This document shows positions 1 through 8,915 of a stretch of 64,000 nucleotides of DNA, one piece after another (position 1 is the stretch's first letter; each line of letters opens with the position of its first letter). A program made the position numbers and the translations under genes. Origin of the DNA: Armatimonadota bacterium (GTDB lineage Bacteria > Armatimonadota > Fimbriimonadia > Fimbriimonadales > ATM1); NCBI GenBank assembly GCA_003577165.1, contig QEUM01000004.1, forward strand, positions 124,001 to 188,000, written 5' to 3'. The notes under the pieces are model-generated. The model was not told the origin of the DNA. It saw only the letters and a program-made list of their open reading frames with translations, and made no database searches.

Positions 1-174
1 CTTGTGCCCGGCTTTCGTCGCAGTGCAATCGGCAACGTCCTGCACTTCCACATTCTCGACGCCGAGCTGCACCTGCCGTACCAGACTTGGCCGATTCTCG
101 CCACCATGTATTTGGATCTCCTCCGCACCGAGGACTACTTCAAAATGAAGCGAGGAGCAGTACCGCTCGAGTGA
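1..174 (+). CDS. C-terminal fragment of an unrecognised protein (5' end outside window)
   Basis: An open frame runs from base 1 in frame 1 to TGA at 172-174, giving the last 57 residues of a protein whose start lies outside the window. The tail is rich in aromatic and hydrophobic residues (GNVLHFHILD, LPYQTWPILA) and ends in GAVPLE. I do not recognise the family. It lies directly before a hypothetical gene and an Rhs remnant, so it may belong to the same toxin-immunity island. That is only a positional argument. Confidence 0.5.
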   Translation, partial: LVPGFRRSAIGNVLHFHILDAELHLPYQTWPILATMYLDLLRTEDYFKMKRGAVPLE

Positions 175-181
175 TGGAGCG

Positions 182-787
182 GTGTTCGGAGAGGTAAGGG
201 AACTTCAAACGATGCGGATGCGAGTCAAAGCGCAGGCGAGTCAGCACGAAGACGCAGTTATCGAGGCGGATGCAGAAGCCATTCGTGCACTCGCAGCTGC
301 GCTCCAGCGGGCTCGAAACGAAAGGCACGCCCAGTGCGGGCCGTTCGATAGCGATGGGCGGAACCTCGAAATAAAGATCGTCGTCGATGATTCGCGGATA
401 TTTTCGCACAGGTGGAGAAGGGCGAAACTCCCCTACACTGATCCGGAGGCAGCATCGTGGCGTACCGGCCCTGATTCGCTCGCGCCTGAGGAACACGCGC
501 GTATGGTGCTAGCTAGCGAAGGCACAAGCGCGCACGTGACGGCCTGCAATCTTCTCGATCTTCTCCACACAGTCACCTGGCAGATCTTTTACTATGGTCC
601 GATCCTCAACTTACACGAACCCAGTCGAGACGACGGCACGGCGTGGATCGTGACGAATGGCCCGGGGTGTCAGGATCTCGTTCGGGCCCTCGAGCGAGTC
701 CTGGAGAGCGGCTCTTTCAAGCTGAGCCTTATTGCTTCCGATGACGAAGGCTTTGACCTCCGCGTTCGCTGCCTCGACTCACCGTGA
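182..787 (+). CDS. Hypothetical protein of the Rhs island
   Basis: The frame encodes up to 201 residues from GTG at 182. An ATG at 212 is an equally plausible start, and neither has a convincing ribosome site. The sequence is soluble, with no signal peptide or membrane segment. An N-terminal Ala/Arg-rich helix is followed by a mixed alpha/beta domain ending in LSLIASDDEGFDLRVRCLD. I do not recognise the family. It lies where the missing 5' part of the downstream Rhs gene would be expected, and orphan immunity proteins are common in such islands, but no immunity fold could be identified. Confidence 0.55.
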   Translation: MFGEVRELQTMRMRVKAQASQHEDAVIEADAEAIRALAAALQRARNERHAQCGPFDSDGRNLEIKIVVDDSRIFSHRWRRAKLPYTDPEAASWRTGPDSLAPEEHARMVLASEGTSAHVTACNLLDLLHTVTWQIFYYGPILNLHEPSRDDGTAWIVTNGPGCQDLVRALERVLESGSFKLSLIASDDEGFDLRVRCLDSP

Positions 788-983
788 CCAGAAACCGGCA
801 TTCTTTTCGTGGGATTGCAGTGCCGTTTACCGCGGCAGGACCCTGGCCTCTTCGGGCGCGAGCATTCGCATGGCCGCGATCGGCCAATTGCTCTCGGAGA
901 CGAAGGCCGGATATGCGGCGAGTTACACCTATGATGCCAACGGGAACCGTTTGACGAAGACCTTGAACGGCGTGGGCGGGTGA

Positions 984-1002
984 CCCCGATCTCGCATCGG
1001 GG
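984..1002. repeat. Short palindromic element, copy 1
   Basis: A perfect 7-bp inverted repeat CCCCGAT/ATCGGGG encloses the 5-nt loop CTCGC. It sits exactly where the Rhs frame changes from 3 to 1, one base after an in-frame TGA. Confidence 0.7.
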
Positions 1003-1125
1003 AGCAGTGGTCAGGTGACTTCGCTCACCTACGATTACGAGGATCGGGTGACGAGCATCACCTACCCGGGTGGGGGCGCGAACACTTTCGCGTATAGCGG
1101 GCTCGGGGCGAGAGTCTCGGAGCCT

Positions 1126-1147
1126 GTCCCGATCTTGCATCGGGGAC
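1126..1147. repeat. Short palindromic element, copy 2
   Basis: The core is CCCGAT, loop CTTGC, ATCGGG, and the arms extend through GTCCC/GGGGAC with one bulge. It lies at the second frame change of the Rhs gene (frame 1 back to 3), where flanking Rhs text reads GLGARVS before it and DSTGSYTYRR after it. Confidence 0.7.
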
Positions 1148-1232
1148 GGACAGCACGGGGTCTTACACCTACCGCCGCAACGGCTCTTCTGTCACGTCGC
1201 CCGTTCTTTCGGACGGATCGGCGGTGTACACA

Positions 1233-1251
1233 CCCCGATGCGAGATCGGGG
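1233..1251. repeat. Short palindromic element, copy 3, opposite orientation
   Basis: CCCCGAT, loop GCGAG, ATCGGGG. The loop is the reverse complement of the copy 1 loop, so this copy is inverted. Here the reading frame is kept and the element encodes RCEIG between VYTP and ERRSG. Confidence 0.7.
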
Positions 1252-2148
1252 AGAGGCGTTCGGGGGTGTCGAAGTTCTATCACTCCGACGGATACGGATC
1301 GCTGTGTACCGCTATTGACGGCGGGCAGGTTCCCATTGCGCAGTATAGATTCGACGCATGGGGAGTGCCGACGAGCACTGCTGGAGGGTTGATCACTCCT
1401 TACAGATTCCTTGGCTTAATTGGTAACGAGTCCGATCATGACTCAGGCCTGGTGACGACTCCTGTCGGACCTTACGATCCGAGTATCGGCCGCCACCTAA
1501 TTTGTGTGTCCCGTGCAGCCGGAGCTTCCCAACCCATCCAGGCTGGCCTGCAAGCGGGCTCTGGGCGCGTACTGAGACCGCGACCTAGGATCTCGGACTT
1601 CGGCGGGAGGGACTATGGCCAGTACACCGGGACGCCGGGAGAGTACACAGAAGGGCATGACCCCCTACTCGAGACACTTCCCCCGGTTGCCGCCTCAGTG
1701 TGGCTCCAGCCGACCGACATAGACAAGCTCTGGTGGCTTGAGGAGCAACTGATCCGTGGCGCAGTCGACATGGTGTTTGTCGCTGGCTTTGCGGACGACG
1801 CAGTTCGATTTGCTTCGCTGGGCAGGCTCGGAGGATCCCAACACCGGGCTGCGGTCAAAGCCTATGCGGACAAATTGGAGGCACAAGGCCATAAAATTCT
1901 AGCCGGAGGCGGCAGGAAATTCCCGTGGGGGTCGGAACGAGCCGTCAAGATCAAGGGGACCAACCGGCGCCGCGATCAGGACATCATTGCGCTGATCGAC
2001 GGTGTACTTCACTACATCAATGTTGGTAGGGTGAACAGACGCGGTGAGCCTATAGCACGGGAACTGAGAGCCCTTGAAGACTTAGCAAATGCCGAAGTCC
2101 CGGGTGTGGTGGAGTTCATTCCCCTCAATTAGCCTAAGATCAGCCGAG

Positions 2149-3267
2149 ATGAGAACACTTACCTACCTCGTCACTCTCAACGAAGAATGGAATCTATTCG
2201 CCGAGGTTGCATCGCTAAGGGGGGTCCTCTCGGCTTGCATCCACGAAGGCCAGGTCGTTACGTTCGAGAGCGTTCTCGAACGAGGGCTAGAGTCCTTCGT
2301 GCGCACTTGGAGCGCGTTTCCTGAAATCATGTTCTGGCCGCGCGCGGTCTCGGATTGGCCTGTGGGATGGGAGGCGCCAGCCCTGAAGAGCCCACTGACA
2401 GGGCGTACATCTGCATTTCGAGGGGATTTGCACGGCGGCACGATTGTTCATCCGCAAACCGTGCGCAGCGGCAAGCAGATCGCGGGCTGGGTCACTTGTG
2501 GGTCGAGACGAAACTACGAGCCTCTTGGAGATTTGGCTGCGAACGCTCACTCGTTGGCCAAGACGATATTCGAGAAATTCAAGCAGATCACGTCGCCTTC
2601 GCTCGTTCCCTTAGTTCGATACAGTGATGGCACACATGACTACTGGCCACATGTTCTGTGCTCGGAGGCACTGTGCCGAGCAGTGGAGAACGGGGTGCAG
2701 GTGGGACATCTAGACTCGATTTCGTCCACATGGTCCATCGTACGAATTCCCCGCTCTGAGGCGCGGCGCCGAATGAGGACGAAGTGGGAATCGGCGCGAT
2801 ATCAGGTCTCAATCACCGCATTGACGATGAAGTCTGGCCTAATTGGCGGTTACGAGGTCTCGCGCGACTTTGCGGCCCACGAGTCGAGAGCCATCGAGCA
2901 AGCTCGGCAGGCCATTAGGGAGTGTCTGCGCCCCCCCTATTCCTCGTCCGTCGACACGATTGAGATACGGTTTCTGGTGGGCAAGGCTCCCGAAGTGAAA
3001 CTCTCCGATTCGTTTTCTGAAAGCCTCAGCAAGAAAGAACGGACATTTCGGGTGTCGGTGTCCGTTTCGTTCGCATCTAGTATCGAGTGGACAACCGAGA
3101 GGGAAGTAACGACGTTTCTCGTCGAAGCAATCGAACAGGGTCTGCACAAGTTCGTCGAAAGACTGACAAAGGCCGGACTTGATGTGGAAGCAGACCGACT
3201 GTGGTTAGACTGGACTAGGGCCAAGCAGGCGGTTTATCCGAAACAACCTGATGCCAGCAGTCCCTGA
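2149..3267 (+). CDS. Hypothetical protein, candidate immunity protein for the Rhs toxin
   Basis: I chose the ATG at 2149, 16 bp after the toxin stop, because the upstream in-frame sequence overlaps the toxin tail in another frame. The product is 372 residues with no signal peptide or membrane segment. It may have two alpha/beta halves, the second starting near residue 220. I do not recognise the family. In polymorphic toxin loci the cognate immunity gene normally follows the toxin tip immediately, which is the only functional hint. It is long for a single immunity domain. The frame is intact although the Rhs core upstream is decayed. Confidence 0.65.
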   Translation: MRTLTYLVTLNEEWNLFAEVASLRGVLSACIHEGQVVTFESVLERGLESFVRTWSAFPEIMFWPRAVSDWPVGWEAPALKSPLTGRTSAFRGDLHGGTIVHPQTVRSGKQIAGWVTCGSRRNYEPLGDLAANAHSLAKTIFEKFKQITSPSLVPLVRYSDGTHDYWPHVLCSEALCRAVENGVQVGHLDSISSTWSIVRIPRSEARRRMRTKWESARYQVSITALTMKSGLIGGYEVSRDFAAHESRAIEQARQAIRECLRPPYSSSVDTIEIRFLVGKAPEVKLSDSFSESLSKKERTFRVSVSVSFASSIEWTTEREVTTFLVEAIEQGLHKFVERLTKAGLDVEADRLWLDWTRAKQAVYPKQPDASSP

Positions 3268-3475
3268 GTGCTATCACGGGGATCGGTAAAGGCGATCTAG
3301 GCGAGAGTCCGTTCGTCTCGCGGTGCGACGCGATCAGCCGGGACGGTGTCGTTCGAGGATCGGATACAGTGAGATCGGTCGAATAATCTGTTCGTTGCAG
3401 GGGAGGTTACGCAGGAGTCTTGATAACCCACTCGACGTTGGGATAGATTTGGCCGGCAAGCGCAGAGCTGAGTCG

Positions 3476-4121
3476 ATGGAACCGAAGATGAGCATGACCA
3501 CGATCGCAGATAGGTTTCAGAGGGTTGCCAGGGAGGGATTCCTGGCCTTATTCAAGCGTCACGGATATGAGTGCAAACGGCTACGCTGCGTGTCTCGTGG
3601 AACGGTGATGCGAGTCGCCGAACTGGAGAAGTCGCGATGGTGCGATGCGAACCACGTCCGACTTAGAGAAGCCCTTCCCCACTCTCGGGCAGGGGTCGTT
3701 CCAAGTCGGTCTGAACGCGCTAATCGGACAGCGCTATAGAGGCTCACTTGAGCTGAAATCCGACGACACTGATCCTGATGGACATGACACGGGACTGATC
3801 GCCGAGCTGATGCACGAACTCGAGCAGTTCGCTCTTCCGTTCCTCGACCGCTTCCAAACGATCGAAGACGTCATCGCGTTTCTTGAGTCTCTTCCAGAAG
3901 GTGACCGATTGCCTTCCCATCCGATGTGGGAGCACAGTCTCGCCTTCGAATTGGCCGCGCTCTATGGGTTGTCGGGACATGATACAAAGTCTCTCGAGTA
4001 TGTTAGGCGCGCAATCCGGCTTGCGGAGGAAAGAAACGTGCCGTACTTTGTTGAGCGATACAGGGACCACCTGCAACGGCTGCAGGGCTCTGCGGGTCGG
4101 TCGCCTACCGGAGGCTTCTGA
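3476..4121 (+). pseudogene. DUF4304-like gene broken by a frameshift
   Basis: Two pieces in different frames read as one protein. From ATG 3476 (or 3488) frame 2 gives DRFQRVAREGFLALFKRHGY, a Cys-containing strand and VMRVAELEKSRWCDANHVR, matching the N-terminal pattern of DUF4304 proteins as I remember it. The remainder continues in frame 3 (about 3645-4121) with a helical tail (LEYVRRAIRLAEERNVPYF). The break lies near 3650. DUF4304 proteins are often found beside polymorphic toxins, which fits this island. It could instead be two small genes or a sequencing error. Confidence 0.5.
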
Positions 4122-4477
4122 CTTGGTTTGGTGATCCCATGTATTGTGTGGTTCTCTTACGAGGCCACGCTGGGGCGCCACGACTTCACGCATTGTTAGG
4201 AGAGATGTGGCCGCGTACAGACAGCCTTCACGGCGAGGCGTGGAGTGATATCAGGCTTTGCGCGCGCGCAGTTCGGTTAGCCGTGGCACACGCCGATCGA
4301 GTTCCCTGAGATCGGAACCGTCGGTTGTTCTCGATTGGAGTCATCGGATCCGATCTCAGGGGCACAGGGCACTGAACGTTTTGGGGAACTGGGACTGCGA
4401 GTTAGTGTCGTCGGTCTGCTTATCACACACGCGTTTCGATTATCCGTGGCGCCGGGGCCCGTTGAGGTGCGCTGGGA
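4122..4477. other. Non-coding spacer at the edge of the accessory island
   Basis: I found no convincing gene in these 356 bases. The only structure is the 12-bp inverted repeat listed separately. This stretch separates the plus-strand island from the minus-strand glycosidase gene that ends at 4478. Confidence 0.5.
4305..4360. repeat. Perfect 12-bp inverted repeat
   Basis: CCTGAGATCGGA at 4305-4316 is matched by TCCGATCTCAGG at 4349-4360 with 32 bases between. There is no T-run on either side, so it is not a typical terminator. It could be a hairpin or the ends of a very small decayed element. Confidence 0.4.
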
Positions 4478-6691
4478 CTACGGGTTGGGGCCGACCCAGA
4501 TGCTGCGGTGGGAGTCGATGTCGAGGTACTCCGCCCGCAGGTCGCGGAAGAGGATTCGAAGAGTTGCGATCTGCCTGGGCGCGAGGTTGAGACTGACGCC
4601 GCGGCCCGACCAGGAGACGTCTCCGGCTGCGGGTTCGCCGAGAGGGTCGACGAGCCGCGCGGACTCGACGTCCCACGGAAAGTCGAGGGTGACCGATGCG
4701 TCCGCGCCTTCGGTTTCGAACAACCGAATTTCGAGGTCTTCGAAGACCTTGCGAACGCACGTGACGTGCGCGTTTCCGGTGAGTTCGAAGAGGTGACGTC
4801 CTCGATAGGCGAAGGGCGGATGCGCACCCCAAAGGATGCGACGGCTCAGTGTCAAGAGTTCGAGGGATGTCGGCGATCGGAGGGGGGCGAATCCGAAGTC
4901 AATCGTGGCTTGGCGATTCCAGTTGTTTCCGTCCCACGCATCGCACGAGAACAGGATTTCGTCGAATCCGTCGTCGCACGCCAATGCGAGAAAGTTCTGC
5001 GAAGAGACGAAGAGCAAACCGGAAGCGTCCCATTCCGCGGCGATGAGTTCGTTATGAACGATCGGGTTGGGGATCCACTCGTCGCGCTGCGGACTCGTGA
5101 GCCAATGGCCCTCCGGCTGCCTGTGGAGCCACTCGCCGTTCGGTTGGATGTCCACGACCGCGAACGGCGAGTCCACGCGCCATCGCTTCACGCTGCGCGG
5201 AAATCGGATGGGGAGGCGAATGCCGCCGAGGATTCCTTCCGGCAGCTTGGCGGCGAGGCGGATCGTGAGCTGCCCTTTCACTGCGGGAAGTTCGCCTTCG
5301 AGAGTCCACTTCAGCGTGCCGGTTGCGCCGTCGGGACCGACGATCTCCGTCGTGACGACGAGGGCGTCGAGAAACTCCGCGATCTTGGCGGGGCCGGAGG
5401 CCCCCCACCCGGTCGGAAGTCCAACCGGGGCCGCGAGCAGGTTCTCGCTCTCCGTTCCGAGAAAGGTGAGTGCGCCGTCTGACTCGCGAATGCGAGCGAT
5501 GGCATCTCCGACGCGCGCCTCCAAACCGTCGCCAACTGTCTGCACAGGGGGGGGCGAGGGCGCAGGAGGTTCGATTGCGAGGCGCTCGGCGAGGTGGTGT
5601 TCGCATCTTCGGGTCACGTCTTGCGCGAGCATCAGGGCCATTTGCGCATACCTGTGCCCGGCGAAGTTCGTGAGGCCCTCGCACTCGTAGGCGTCGTGGC
5701 CTTGGCTTTGCAGGAGCATTCGCCAGGCCTCTTCGAGTTGCCATTCCGGGTAGGAGTCGAACTGCGGGTAGGGCTGACCGAGGAAACTGCACCATGCGGC
5801 GAGGAAATCTGCTCGCAGAATTGCGTTCTCGCCGCGCCGCCAGAGGCGGGGGAGCATGTCGCCGTTCTTGCTCACGGAGACGCCGTGAAACGTGTTGTCA
5901 AGAGTGTACGTTTGGCGGGGGGGCGTTCGGTCGTGCTTCGCGATCTCCTCGAGGATGAGGCGCGGCTTCACTTCGATCTCATTGTGTTCCAGCAGTGAAC
6001 GAAGATAGGGAAGGACGAATTCGGTGCGCCACATCCAGTTGGGTTTGTCGAGCATCTCAAGCCAGGTGATGACGAGCGGATCGGATTGCTGGAGGTTCGC
6101 GATCGTGGAAAGCGCTGTGGGGATGCCGCGCATCAGGCATCTATCGGACAGTGGCACGGTCGGGATTTCCGATCCGTCCACGCCTGTCCAGAGCACGACC
6201 GGCTCGCTGCAGTGGGGCACGGTTGGCGTGTGCCATGTGTGCTGAGGGAACATGAGCGCCGCCTCATAATTCAGTTGCTTGAGCAATTGAGGGAGTTGCG
6301 GGAAGCAGTCGAACTCCTCCTCGCAGAAGACGCGCGGCCTTTGACCCAGCAGCCGTTCCATCGCTCGGATGCCGTAGATTCGCTGCCGCACGTTCGACTC
6401 GTGTCCGATGAGGCCGCCGTAGGGCTGCGTGTAAGTCCCCCCCCAGAGTTCGAGCGCGCGATCCTCGAGGGCCTCGCGCATCCAGGAGAGGGTTTCGGGT
6501 TCGGTGACGGCGAGATGTTCGAGACCGCGGCCGTCGAAATTGAGTCCCGCTTTGAGCTGCGTCTCGTCGAGGATGCGCTTGAGCGCCCAGGTGCTGTTGG
6601 AGAGAGTGTCTTCGCCCCATTCCCAGACCATTCCGGTCCAGTGCTTGTGGTTTCCGAACAGGAAACCTACGGCGCGCTTTTCGCTTCCCAC
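4478..6691 (-). CDS. Glycoside hydrolase family 38-like protein (alpha-mannosidase-type)
   Basis: About 737 residues from GTG at 6691. The frame can extend to TTG 6787, but that overlaps htpX by 41 bp. The N-terminal half matches the GH38 catalytic barrel pattern: GNHKHWTG near the start, then ELWGGTYTQPYGGLIGHESN, then FCEEEFDCFPQLPQLL, where the Asp in FDCF corresponds to the family nucleophile region. The C-terminal half is beta-rich, as in GH38. No signal peptide is visible, so it is probably cytoplasmic. The family hydrolyses alpha-mannosides or related glycans using zinc. The substrate cannot be told here. It is the last gene of the minus-strand run, 55 bp after htpX. Confidence 0.75.
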   Translation of the reverse strand: MGSEKRAVGFLFGNHKHWTGMVWEWGEDTLSNSTWALKRILDETQLKAGLNFDGRGLEHLAVTEPETLSWMREALEDRALELWGGTYTQPYGGLIGHESNVRQRIYGIRAMERLLGQRPRVFCEEEFDCFPQLPQLLKQLNYEAALMFPQHTWHTPTVPHCSEPVVLWTGVDGSEIPTVPLSDRCLMRGIPTALSTIANLQQSDPLVITWLEMLDKPNWMWRTEFVLPYLRSLLEHNEIEVKPRLILEEIAKHDRTPPRQTYTLDNTFHGVSVSKNGDMLPRLWRRGENAILRADFLAAWCSFLGQPYPQFDSYPEWQLEEAWRMLLQSQGHDAYECEGLTNFAGHRYAQMALMLAQDVTRRCEHHLAERLAIEPPAPSPPPVQTVGDGLEARVGDAIARIRESDGALTFLGTESENLLAAPVGLPTGWGASGPAKIAEFLDALVVTTEIVGPDGATGTLKWTLEGELPAVKGQLTIRLAAKLPEGILGGIRLPIRFPRSVKRWRVDSPFAVVDIQPNGEWLHRQPEGHWLTSPQRDEWIPNPIVHNELIAAEWDASGLLFVSSQNFLALACDDGFDEILFSCDAWDGNNWNRQATIDFGFAPLRSPTSLELLTLSRRILWGAHPPFAYRGRHLFELTGNAHVTCVRKVFEDLEIRLFETEGADASVTLDFPWDVESARLVDPLGEPAAGDVSWSGRGVSLNLAPRQIATLRILFRDLRAEYLDIDSHRSIWVGPNP

Positions 6692-6746
6692 GGGCGCGGA
6701 CTGTACCTCTTCGGGAAGCCCGCGCCCGCGAGCTTTGTGAATTGAA

Positions 6747-7574
6747 TTAGACGGCCATGGAGCGCAGCCGGCGGACCCTTTCTTCAATCGGCGGGTGCGT
6801 GCTGAAGAGCGCAGCGAGGCCGCGTCCGCTGAACGGATTGGCGATGTACATGTGCGCCACGGCCGGGTCGCCTGTGTGCGCGGGGATCGCCTGCGTTCCG
6901 CGCTCGAGCGTTTCGAGGGCGTCCGCGAGAGGGTGCGGATCGCCGAGCAACAGCGCCGCCGTCTTGTCGGCTTCGAACTCCCTGACGCGGCTCACCCAAA
7001 GTTGGATGAGCATCGCGGCGATCGGGCCGAGGATGAACAGCAGGATTTCGGCGAGGGCGTTTCCGCCTTGGCGGTCGTTCGACCCGAAGAACAGGGCGAA
7101 GCGCGAAAGGAACATGATCGCGCTCGCCATCGCGGCGATGATGGTCATGGTGAGCGTGTCGCGATTTTTGACGTGAGCGATCTCGTGAGCGAGCACGCCT
7201 ATGACCTCACGCTGGCTCATATTGTTGAGGAGGCCGGCGTTGACGCAAATCGAGGCTGCGCCTGGCCCTCGTCCACAGGCGAAGGCATTCGGCTGAGGGT
7301 CCGGCGAGAGGTAGAGGGGGACGGTGGGAATGCCGGCCTTGCGGCAGATCTCCTCGTTCGCCTGAACGAGCCAGGGAGCCTCGTGCGGTTCGAGAGGCCG
7401 CGCTCGCGCGAAACTGAGCGCGAGGTTGGCGCCGAACCAGTACATTCCGAAGTTGAAGGCGAGAGAAATGAAGAGGGCCATCACCAACCCACTCTTCCCG
7501 CCCAACAAGGCCCCGACCGCGAGGAAGATCGCGGCCATGAGCACCATGATAAGCCCAGTCTTCAGATAGTTCAT
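6747..7574 (-). CDS. htpX: HtpX family membrane zinc metalloprotease
   Basis: 275 residues, normal for HtpX (peptidase M48B). Two N-terminal membrane segments (residues ~7-55) are followed by the zinc site HEIAH near residue 130, two more hydrophobic segments, and REFEADKTAA, which supplies the third zinc ligand. The family degrades misfolded inner-membrane proteins with its active site in the cytoplasm. The ATG at 7574 is preceded by AAGGATC, a plausible ribosome site, with TATTCT 14 nt upstream of the start. It lies 56 bp after folD and may be transcribed separately. Confidence 0.93.
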   Translation of the reverse strand: MNYLKTGLIMVLMAAIFLAVGALLGGKSGLVMALFISLAFNFGMYWFGANLALSFARARPLEPHEAPWLVQANEEICRKAGIPTVPLYLSPDPQPNAFACGRGPGAASICVNAGLLNNMSQREVIGVLAHEIAHVKNRDTLTMTIIAAMASAIMFLSRFALFFGSNDRQGGNALAEILLFILGPIAAMLIQLWVSRVREFEADKTAALLLGDPHPLADALETLERGTQAIPAHTGDPAVAHMYIANPFSGRGLAALFSTHPPIEERVRRLRSMAV

Positions 7575-7630
7575 CGTGATCCTTCGTTAGAATAAACCGA
7601 GACGACGCGCCGGGGGTTCCTTACCCGGAT

Positions 7631-8500
7631 TCAGGGGGCCGAAGCCTTTTCGGCGGCGTCCACGGTGTTGGAGAGGAGCATCGCCACGGTCATCGGGCCG
7701 ACCCCGCCGGGGACAGGGGTGATGTGGGATGCTTTTTGGGAGGCGGACTCGAAGTGCACGTCCCCGACGTCGTGGGTCCGGCCTTCGACTCGGTTGTAGC
7801 CCGCGTCGAGGACGACCACTCCGGGCTTGAGCCACTCGCCGCGAATCATCTCCGGTCGCCCAACAGCGGCGACGAGGAGCTCCGCATCGGCGCAAAGCCG
7901 TTCGAGGTTCTTCGTTCGGCTGTGGGCGATGGTAACTGTCGCGTTTCTTTCAAGGAGCATTAAGGCGGCGGGCTTGCCGAGGATGACGCTTCGTCCGATG
8001 ACGAGGGCGTTCTTTCCTGTGACGTCGATTTGGTATTCGTCGAGGAATTTCATCATGCCGAGGGGCGTTGCGCAGCGAAAGCCCGGCCTGCCGGCGGTGA
8101 GGAGTCCGAGAGAGTGCGGAGTTATTCCGTCCACGTCCTTTTCTGCGCCGAGGGCTTCGAGCGCGAGGCCTTCGTCGAGGTGCTTGGGGAGGGGGTGTTG
8201 GATGAGAACGCCGTGGACGTCGGGGTTCTCGTTGAGTTCGTGGATCTTGTCGATCAGTTCATTCTGAGTCGTTTCGGACGTGATGTCGAACGCGAAACTC
8301 TCGATGCCGATTTCGGCGGCCCACTTACGCTTCATCCTGACGTAGGTGATGCTGGCCGGGTCGTCGGCTGCGACGAGCACGTCGAGTCTTGGAAACACGC
8401 CTCTGGCGCGAAGCGCATCTATTCGCGATGCGAGTTCGGCGCGCACCTTCTTGCTGAGCGCTTTTCCATCGAGCAGGGTCGGTTCAGTTCTTGTGTCCAT
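7631..8500 (-). CDS. folD: Bifunctional methylenetetrahydrofolate dehydrogenase/cyclohydrolase
   Basis: 289 residues, full length for FolD. The folate site YVRMKRKWAAEIGI (Tyr and Lys of the catalytic YxxxK pattern), the NADP-binding VIGRSVILGKPAA and the C-terminal signature PVPGGVGPMTVAML are all present. It interconverts 5,10-methylene-, 5,10-methenyl- and 10-formyl-tetrahydrofolate in the cytoplasm. Its start overlaps the end of nusB by 17 bp, so it is translated within the efp-accC-nusB-folD operon. The bifunctional methyltransferase/MTHFR at 54.6 kb uses the same one-carbon pool. Confidence 0.96.
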   Translation of the reverse strand: MDTRTEPTLLDGKALSKKVRAELASRIDALRARGVFPRLDVLVAADDPASITYVRMKRKWAAEIGIESFAFDITSETTQNELIDKIHELNENPDVHGVLIQHPLPKHLDEGLALEALGAEKDVDGITPHSLGLLTAGRPGFRCATPLGMMKFLDEYQIDVTGKNALVIGRSVILGKPAALMLLERNATVTIAHSRTKNLERLCADAELLVAAVGRPEMIRGEWLKPGVVVLDAGYNRVEGRTHDVGDVHFESASQKASHITPVPGGVGPMTVAMLLSNTVDAAEKASAP

Positions 8501-8915
8501 GGGTTTCGAGATTGGCTTCCTTTACGAACCCGCCGAGCACGCCGTTGACGAACGAGCCGCTCTGCTCGGTGCTAAATTTCTTTGCGAGTTCGACGGCTTC
8601 GTTGATCGAGACGGCGGGGGGGATTTCTCGTTCAAACAGGATTTCATAGAGTGCCAGACGGAGGAGGGCTCTGTCCACGACTGCGAGGCGGTCGAGCGCG
8701 AAGCCGCTGCTGTGCTTTGCGATGATGTCGTCGATCTCGCCTCTGTGTGCGTGAACTCCTTCGGCGACGCGGTGGATGTATTCGATCGAAGTCTGTTCGA
8801 GGTCGAGGCCTTCGAGTGCGTCCTGGCAAGCCTCGGCGGGCGGTTTCCCTGCGATATCGGAGAGGTAGAGCGCCTTGAAGGCGACTTCTCGGGCCTTCCG
8901 CCGCGATTTAGACAT
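8484..8915 (-). CDS. nusB: Transcription antitermination factor NusB
   Basis: 143 residues, all-helical. The N-terminal RRKAREVAFKALYLSDI and the central RLAVVDRALLRLALYEILFE and VSINEAVELAKKFS are diagnostic. NusB binds boxA RNA with NusE (S10) in antitermination of rRNA transcription. It overlaps accC by 8 bp upstream and folD by 17 bp downstream. Confidence 0.96.
   Translation of the reverse strand: MSKSRRKAREVAFKALYLSDIAGKPPAEACQDALEGLDLEQTSIEYIHRVAEGVHAHRGEIDDIIAKHSSGFALDRLAVVDRALLRLALYEILFEREIPPAVSINEAVELAKKFSTEQSGSFVNGVLGGFVKEANLETHGHKN

Larger units (their letters stand above)
855..2132 (+). pseudogene. Decayed Rhs/YD-repeat gene ending in a nuclease-like toxin domain
   Basis: Rhs repeat text is readable in three successive frames: frame 3 to the TGA at 981-983 (YTYDANGNRLTKTL), frame 1 from about 1015 (LTYDYEDRVTSITYPGG), then frame 3 from about 1149 to 2132 (SYTYRRNGSS, SKFYHSDGYGS, YDPSIGRH). 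YDPSIGR is the usual end of an Rhs core. The 5' part of the core is missing and both frameshifts coincide with short palindromic elements. The last ~100 residues look like a polymorphic-toxin tip of restriction-endonuclease type: RRRDQDIIALIDGVLHYINV, then GEPIARELRALEDL, ending FIPLN. The tip frame is intact from about 1500, but no start of its own was found. The left limit is approximate. Confidence 0.75.

Noticed and set aside
984-1251. Palindromic repeats as a CRISPR array
   Set aside because: Only three copies, unequal spacing, one inverted, and the spacers are Rhs coding sequence.
6692-6787. TTG start of the GH38-like gene at 6787
   Set aside because: It overlaps htpX by 41 bp and has no ribosome site; GTG 6691 leaves a normal gap.
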